DNA from: Bacteroidales bacterium
GTDB taxonomy: Bacteria > Bacteroidota > Bacteroidia > Bacteroidales > P3
Reading direction: 5' to 3'
Assembly: GCA_024685285.1 (NCBI GenBank)
Contig: JAIKVZ010000047.1
Location: 1 to 64,000 of the forward strand
Length of the DNA stretch: 64,000 bases
The notes below the pieces were generated by a model. The model was given only the letters and a program-made list of their open reading frames with translations, searched no databases and had not been told where the DNA came from. Position 1 is the first letter of the stretch, and each line of letters begins with the position of its first letter. Below are positions 59,364-64,000 of this stretch, one piece after another. The translations under genes and the position numbers were made by a program.

Positions 59364-60547
59364 GCCGTCCGCAGCTCATCATAGCCCCGCACAAGGGAAA
59401 AGCCGTCCTGCGCCGCCACCCCTGGATTTTCTCGGGTGCTGTGCAGCGCATGGTGGGGCAACCCCAGGAGGGCGACGTGGTCGATGTGCTCTCGGCCGAC
59501 GGCCGCTGGCTCGCCGCAGGCCACTATCAGGACGACAATATTGTGTGCAAGGTGCTCTCTTTCGACACGCCCGAGGTTGGAACCGACCTACTGCGCAGCC
59601 GCATAGCCGCTGCCGTGGCCTACCGCCGCAGGCTGGGCCTCTTCGACCAGCCTGGCACCAACGTCTTCCGCTTGGTGCACGCCGAGGGCGACCTGCTGCC
59701 AGGGCTTGTGGCCGACTGGTACAACGGGGTCTTGGTGCTTCAGGCCCACTCGCTGGGTATGCACCGCCTCTTCAGTACTTTGACAGATATTTTTGCTCGC
59801 GAACTCGAGCCTTACGGCCTGCACTCGGTATTCGACAAAAGCAGTGCCACCGTCCCGGGCGGTTGCACCGACGGCTACATATACGGTGACGAACCTGCCG
59901 AATGGGAGATTGCCGAGCACGGCAACCGTATGCTAATCAATTTCTTCGAGGGACAGAAAACCGGTTTCTTCATCGACCAGCGCGACAACCGTGAGCTCGT
60001 GGCCAACTTGGCCGGCGGCGCACGGGTGCTCAACTGCTTTGGCTACACGGGCGGCTTCTCGCTCGGTGCCCTGCGCGGCGGCGCACAGTATGTAGAGACC
60101 GTCGATGTGAGCCGTCGCGCCATAGAGCTCTGCAACCGCAATGTGGCCCTCAATTTCGGCCCCGAGGCCCCGCACCGCGGTGTGGTTGCCGACGCGCTGC
60201 AGTATATGGCCAGCGCCGAGATGAGAGACAGAGGGTTCGATTTCATCATACTCGACCCACCGGCTTTCGCCAAAAACCACCGCTCGCTGCAACAGGGGCT
60301 GAAAGGCTACCGCGCCATCAACCAACGCGCCATGGAGGCTATGCCCGCGGGCGGATTGTTAATGACCTTCAGTTGCTCGCAGGCGGTGTCTGCAGCCGAC
60401 TTCCAGACCATGCTCTTCACTTCGGCCATAATGGCACGCCGTCAGGTGCGCATAGTGCGTCGACTGCCCCATGCGGCCGACCATCCGGTGAGTATCTACC
60501 ACCCCGAAGGCGAGTATCTCAAAGGTTTCCTTCTGGAGATTTCATAG
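59360..60547 (+). CDS. RlmI-like 23S rRNA m5C methyltransferase
   Basis: A 395-residue protein: N-terminal PUA domain (KAVLRRHPWIFSGAVQRM, VLSADGRWLAAGHY), a middle domain, then a class-I SAM methyltransferase (VLNCFGYTGGFSLGALRGGA, DVSRRAIELCNRN). The active-site motifs IILDPPAFAKN and FSCSQAV match RlmI, including the catalytic Cys. Members methylate 23S rRNA or related targets; the exact base is not certain. Start overlaps rpe by 4 bp. Confidence 0.92.
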   Translation: MSRPQLIIAPHKGKAVLRRHPWIFSGAVQRMVGQPQEGDVVDVLSADGRWLAAGHYQDDNIVCKVLSFDTPEVGTDLLRSRIAAAVAYRRRLGLFDQPGTNVFRLVHAEGDLLPGLVADWYNGVLVLQAHSLGMHRLFSTLTDIFARELEPYGLHSVFDKSSATVPGGCTDGYIYGDEPAEWEIAEHGNRMLINFFEGQKTGFFIDQRDNRELVANLAGGARVLNCFGYTGGFSLGALRGGAQYVETVDVSRRAIELCNRNVALNFGPEAPHRGVVADALQYMASAEMRDRGFDFIILDPPAFAKNHRSLQQGLKGYRAINQRAMEAMPAGGLLMTFSCSQAVSAADFQTMLFTSAIMARRQVRIVRRLPHAADHPVSIYHPEGEYLKGFLLEIS

Positions 60548-60619
60548 GGTCTCCTCGGTCATAGGTGCGGCATAGGTCGCCCCGCAACCGCCTGAACATC
60601 GGCAATTTACGACTCATCT

Positions 60620-60653
60620 CCGATGTTGACCCGACCTTAACCCGAACCTAACC
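60620..60653 (+). repeat. Dispersed 11-bp-unit repeat, copy 7
   Basis: C-rich strand on plus: three CCCGA-type units at 11-bp spacing ending TTAACCCGAACCTAACC. Followed by CTGGTTTTCAGTGGGTTATATG, related to the palindrome near copy 6. It lies between rlmI and the convergent tRNA-Gly. Confidence 0.86.
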
Positions 60654-60704
60654 TATCTTTAACCCTGGTTTTCAGTGGGTTATATGTGTTAAAAAAGTGT
60701 TAAA

Positions 60705-60743
60705 AAACGGTTCCGGACCATTTTGGATGGTTCGGAACCGTTT
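60705..60743. terminator. Long GC-rich hairpin, terminator of tRNA-Gly
   Basis: AAACGGTTCCGGACCA folds back on TGGTTCGGAACCGTTT with one bulge. It lies 13 bp beyond the 3' end of the tRNA on the minus strand and also downstream of rlmI. Minus-strand continuation is TTTAACACTTTTTT. Confidence 0.7.
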
Positions 60744-60756
60744 GGGTGATGATTTG

Positions 60757-60829
60757 AGCGATAGACGGGGTTCGAACCCGCGACCTGCGGCTTGGGAAGC
60801 CGCCGCTCTGCCAACTGAGCTACTATCGC
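60757..60829 (-). tRNA. tRNA-Gly (anticodon CCC)
   Basis: A 73-nt cloverleaf on the minus strand: acceptor GCGATAG/CTATCGC, T-arm GGGTTCGAACCC, D-arm AGCTCAGTTGGC, anticodon loop TTCCCAA (CCC), discriminator T. CCA is not encoded. Flanking intergenic sequence 60830-60965 shows no gene. Confidence 0.95.
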
Positions 60830-60965
60830 GCTGTGCGTGTTTATTAATAACGCCGCTATTCTCTATTTATTGTCGCAGACTGCAAATTTTTTTCATTTTT
60901 TTTCTTGCTACCAGGCCCTCGCCGCTTTGAGGGTTAGCCAATTTCGCGTCCCAGACACGCTGAAT

Positions 60966-61002
60966 TTAAAAGAGCGCACCTTTATGTAAAAGATGCGCTC
61001 TT
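60966..61002 (-). terminator. Intrinsic terminator of the LRR protein gene
   Basis: AAGAGCGCA/TGCGCTCTT, a 9-bp perfect stem around a 15-nt loop; on the minus strand followed by TTTAAATTC. Confidence 0.75.
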
Positions 61003-61019
61003 GGTTTGGAAATGTGGCC

Positions 61020-63308
61020 TTACTTTATCACAACCACTTTCTGAGTCGGCAGAGCGCCAATCTTGACGAGGTACACGCCGGCGGCTGGCACGTCGAAGCG
61101 GGTCTTGTGGCCGTAATCCACCCTGCGGCCTACAATGTCGTAGATGCCGATTTCAGCGTTCTGTTCAGTCTCAATGACAATCTGGCCGTCGATGGCATAG
61201 ATGTTGACTTCTTCTGTGGTAATATCGTCTATACCCTGTAATGCTTCAAAATAGGCAGTGAATGTCATATCCTCGGTTACCGTAATGGTGCGAACAGCGT
61301 GTGTGTCGTTGTCATTCCAGCGCAAAAAATGATAGCCTTCGTTGGCAGTGGCAGTTATGGTGACAGTTTCGCCGTTCATCACCGAAGCAGTAGTGCCACC
61401 ATTAACTGTAGCCCTACCCATTGCCGGGTTGTCGCTATTTACTGTCACAGTGTAGATTTCCTCACCGGGAGCCAGGAATATGGCTGTCAGTTCGGTGTTC
61501 TCTACAGGAACGAAGGTGTAGGGATTTGCGGTAACACCATTACTCCAACTATGGAAAGTGAAGCCTGTATAGGGCGTGGCTGTTACTGTGCAAGGGGTTC
61601 CGTAAACGTAAGCTGTATCGTCGGTTGTCGCCGAACCGCGTATAATGTCGTTGGGAACAACATGAACATAATAGGTATCAATAACGAAGTCGCAGTTTAC
61701 TGTATAATTTAATGACTTTTTCCTAAAAGTAAGACATAGTGAGGTGCTGTCTTTTTCTCCATTGCTGCCCCATGTCCACTTTGCATGATAATGTTCCGTC
61801 ACGTCATAAGAATCAAACCAAATTGAATCACGATAAGCGCACAACCCCGATGTCGCATTAGTGCTTCGCATAACGGCGGACCCTAATGTTGGGGTTTCGT
61901 TGACAATTGTTACCATACAACTATCTACATACATGGCATTTTTTATCTCTTTCCAAACATTTGCTGTTTTATAAGTGTTAAATGCCTCTCTTGGCACAAT
62001 TAAATTGTAAATAGAGTAAGAGTCATTAGTTACATTATAAGCAAATATTAAACTGCCTGGATATATTCTATCAATAGGTGCTGCGCTACTTGCAACATAT
62101 GTTGTTTCTGCTTGAATTGTGGGTGGAGTGGCGCATTTCAAGAACACATCCATAGAAGAATTGCATTCATAAAAAGCTCTTTTTCCGATTGCTGTAACGC
62201 CTTTTCCTATGGTAACAGAGTTTAACCCAGTGCAGTTAGAAAAAGCCATATGATCAATATATGTAACGGAGTCGGGTATCGTAATAGTGGTGATACCGGG
62301 AAGGTTGTAGCAAAGTCTATATGGAATTCTTTTTACATTGTTGCCAAAGATGAAATTCTCGATATTGTTACATCCTCTAAATGAAACGTAATAGCCATCA
62401 GAATCATTAGCGTCTGAGCCAGCGAAAATACATTGATTGGCATTATATTCCACTGTGGTCAATCCTATACAATCTTTGAATGCATGTATACCGATGCGTC
62501 TCACACTTTTGCCAATTATGACCGTGCTAAGCCTGGCACAGGAACAAAAGGAATAAGGACCAATTATAGAAACTGAGTTTGGAATTGCTATTGATGCCAG
62601 ATTGCTGTCTTGATAAAAGGCCTGTTTCCCGATGCTATCTAAAGAATTTGACAAATTGACCGATGTGAGATTATTGCACCACGCGAATGCGCGATCACAG
62701 ATGCAGACAACCGAAGAAGGGATGGTGATCGAAGTAAGACCCGACAATACAAATGTGCCTGTCCGAATCGTGTCAATCGCATTTGACAAAGTGATAGAAG
62801 TAAGGTTGGTGGTGCCACGGAAAGCCCATGTGCCAATACTGGTTACCGAGTTTGGTATGTTGATGGAAGTAAGGTTACTGCAATTATAGAAAGCACTATT
62901 GCCAATGGAGGTGAGGTTACTACCTAATGTAACAGATGTCAATCCTGTGCATTCAGCGAAAGAATTGGAAATACTTTCTATAGAATCGGCAAGAATTACT
63001 GAAGTCAAATCTGTGCAATTATAAAAGGCCGTGCCGATTCTTTTAACGACATAGGTTCTACCATTGTGGGTGACTGTGTTCGGAATCACAAGATTTCCTG
63101 TGGGTTTAGTAAAACCATTCCAATTATCGGGAGCAGTGGAGGAACTACTGTTCGGCCATGTAACACCTACACTGACACTATCGGCGCGAATAGTGTAATA
63201 CAGTGTTTGTCCGCTTGGAGCAACAGCAGAGAAGTCGTAGGCCCATAAACTATGAGAAAAGACACCAAATAGCACAAAGGCAGCGAGAAATGATAATGCT
63301 TTTTTCAT
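61020..63308 (-). CDS. BspA-like leucine-rich-repeat surface protein with T9SS sorting domain
   Basis: A 762-residue secreted protein. Signal peptide (KKALSFLAAFVLFGVFSHSLWA), then YDFSAVAPSGQTLYYTI, a common N-terminal cap, and about 12 BspA-type LRR units with the pattern LTSVxLPNSVTxIGxxAF (about 60-400). From about 500 to 670 are two or three divergent InlB-type B-repeats (FHSWSNGVTANPYTFVPVENT; HFLRWNDNDTHA) and, last, a T9SS type A sorting domain. It probably binds host or community surfaces. Start at 63308, chosen for the signal peptide. Confidence 0.87.
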   Translation of the reverse strand: MKKALSFLAAFVLFGVFSHSLWAYDFSAVAPSGQTLYYTIRADSVSVGVTWPNSSSSTAPDNWNGFTKPTGNLVIPNTVTHNGRTYVVKRIGTAFYNCTDLTSVILADSIESISNSFAECTGLTSVTLGSNLTSIGNSAFYNCSNLTSINIPNSVTSIGTWAFRGTTNLTSITLSNAIDTIRTGTFVLSGLTSITIPSSVVCICDRAFAWCNNLTSVNLSNSLDSIGKQAFYQDSNLASIAIPNSVSIIGPYSFCSCARLSTVIIGKSVRRIGIHAFKDCIGLTTVEYNANQCIFAGSDANDSDGYYVSFRGCNNIENFIFGNNVKRIPYRLCYNLPGITTITIPDSVTYIDHMAFSNCTGLNSVTIGKGVTAIGKRAFYECNSSMDVFLKCATPPTIQAETTYVASSAAPIDRIYPGSLIFAYNVTNDSYSIYNLIVPREAFNTYKTANVWKEIKNAMYVDSCMVTIVNETPTLGSAVMRSTNATSGLCAYRDSIWFDSYDVTEHYHAKWTWGSNGEKDSTSLCLTFRKKSLNYTVNCDFVIDTYYVHVVPNDIIRGSATTDDTAYVYGTPCTVTATPYTGFTFHSWSNGVTANPYTFVPVENTELTAIFLAPGEEIYTVTVNSDNPAMGRATVNGGTTASVMNGETVTITATANEGYHFLRWNDNDTHAVRTITVTEDMTFTAYFEALQGIDDITTEEVNIYAIDGQIVIETEQNAEIGIYDIVGRRVDYGHKTRFDVPAAGVYLVKIGALPTQKVVVIK

Positions 63309-63464
63309 GATAATTTTGTTTAGGTTATTGATTTTCAAATATTTTACAGATAAACTATTGCGTTTATACGCAATAACAAATATACAAACTATTTTTGATT
63401 CTACAAAATAATATTCTGTTTTTTTAAATACTTCAAGGAACTATATTTGTTGTGTGCAAATAAC

Positions 63465-63494
63465 AAGAGGATACCCGTTATTGGGTATCCTCTT
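63465..63494 (-). terminator. Intrinsic terminator of pnp
   Basis: AAGAGGATACCC/GGGTATCCTCTT, a perfect 12-bp stem with a 6-nt loop, just beyond the pnp stop codon. The stretch 63309-63464 is AT-rich with no gene. Confidence 0.8.
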
Positions 63495-63519
63495 TAGTGT
63501 ATGATATTTCGCAGTCGGT

Positions 63520-64000
63520 TTAGCGGCGGCGGCCACCACCGTTGCCACCGCTACGGCGCTCGCCACCACGGTCGCCATTGCGGTCGCTGTGGCCACGGCC
63601 ACGGTCTCCGCCCTCGCGGCGGCCACCACGGTCACCCTCGCGGCGCGGGCCACGGGCGGGTTTCTCTTCCTCGTAGCCCTCGGGCTTGGGGAGGAGGGCC
63701 TTGCGGCTGAGTTTGATCTTGCCGGTCTTGTCGTCGAAAGCTATGACCTTGACCTGGAACTCGTCGCCCTCTTGGATGAGGCCTTCGAGCGTGGCGGGGT
63801 GGCCCCACTCGTACTCGCTGATGTGCATCAGGCCTTCCTTGCCAGGCAGGAACTCCATAAAGGCGCCGAACTCGACAATCGATACAACCTTGGCGTCGTA
63901 CACGTCGCCCACCTCGGGAACGGTGCAGATGTCCTTGATCCACTTGATGGCAGCGGCAATGTCGTCATTGTTCTGCGAGGCGACATCGACGATGCCGAAC
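63520..64000 (-). CDS. pnp: Polynucleotide phosphorylase, C-terminal part (5' end beyond the window)
   Basis: The last 159 codons of PNPase. The S1 domain (VYDAKVVSIVEFGAFMEFLP, HISEYEW, KLSRKALL) follows the end of the KH domain (FGIVDVASQNNDDIAAAIKW). A 46-residue RGG/RE-rich tail follows (from EEKPARGPRREG to SGGNGGGRRR). This degrades and turns over RNA. The tail is unusually rich in Gly-Arg and absent in E. coli PNPase. Confidence 0.93.
   Translation of the reverse strand, partial: FGIVDVASQNNDDIAAAIKWIKDICTVPEVGDVYDAKVVSIVEFGAFMEFLPGKEGLMHISEYEWGHPATLEGLIQEGDEFQVKVIAFDDKTGKIKLSRKALLPKPEGYEEEKPARGPRREGDRGGRREGGDRGRGHSDRNGDRGGERRSGGNGGGRRR

Noticed and set aside
6491-60653. Reading the CCCGA repeats as a CRISPR array or telomere-like sequence
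   Set aside because: Copies are single and scattered over 54 kb, not tandem with spacers. The GGTTAG-like look of the G-rich strand is chance; the period is 11 bp, not 6.

Overview
The window is a 64 kb piece of chromosome from a member of the Bacteroidota, most likely an uncultured Bacteroidales. This is inferred from Bacteroidales-type gene pairs (L33 with the DUF4295 protein, a lipoprotein with a DUF5723 barrel, GldH, DUF3822), two proteins ending in type IX secretion (T9SS) sorting domains, many lipoproteins, and Bacteroidetes-style promoters (TAnnTTTG at -7) before many transcription units. Apart from a toxin-antitoxin pair at the left edge, no phage, integrase, transposase or CRISPR array was seen.

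Layout. 1-2650: HigB/HigA toxin-antitoxin genes, a winged-helix regulator with a membrane protein, a possible sigma-factor remnant and tRNA-Gln. 2.9-6.4 kb: a secreted C10 cysteine peptidase, a TonB-like protein, a LOG-family enzyme and a small Cas4-like Fe-S nuclease. 6.6-10.7 kb (minus): glycine-lipid acyltransferases (GlsA/GlsB-like), EngB and a PBP4-type carboxypeptidase. 11-16.8 kb: L33, DUF4295, a thioredoxin-fold protein without catalytic cysteines, then FabH-FabF-FabZ-FabG. 17-22 kb: an operon from a membrane-anchored unknown through DUF3822, RsmD, PurC and a CYTH protein to a YfcC transporter. 22-29.5 kb: rhomboid and MutL (minus), then an orphan solute-binding lipoprotein and a lipoprotein/barrel pair. 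29.6-36.7 kb: Der, Asd, GldH, UvrC and a membrane pyrophosphatase. 37-41.5 kb (minus): a barrel-like protein, an S41 peptidase lipoprotein and a large PPDK-like protein lacking the PEP-binding barrel. 41.5-45.3 kb: MurL, MurD2 and an M20 amidohydrolase. 45.4-53.6 kb: mixed metabolic genes, YebC and a SulP transporter. 53.6-60.6 kb: TruA, PrmA, TopB, YggS, YitT, Rpe and RlmI. 60.7-64 kb (minus): tRNA-Gly, a BspA-like LRR protein and the end of PNPase.

Three things stand out. (1) A dispersed intergenic repeat, present seven times, is built of 11-bp units beginning CCCGA. Six of the seven convergent gene junctions carry a copy. (2) The MurL-MurD2 pair indicates the L-Glu-adding, later-epimerising route to D-Glu in peptidoglycan, here joined to an amidohydrolase. 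(3) A three-gene operon pairs an envelope barrel and a surface peptidase with a PPDK-derived protein that keeps the ATP-grasp and phospho-histidine domains but not the PEP domain; this is the best candidate for an undescribed system. All functional calls come from reading the sequence by eye; no searches were run.
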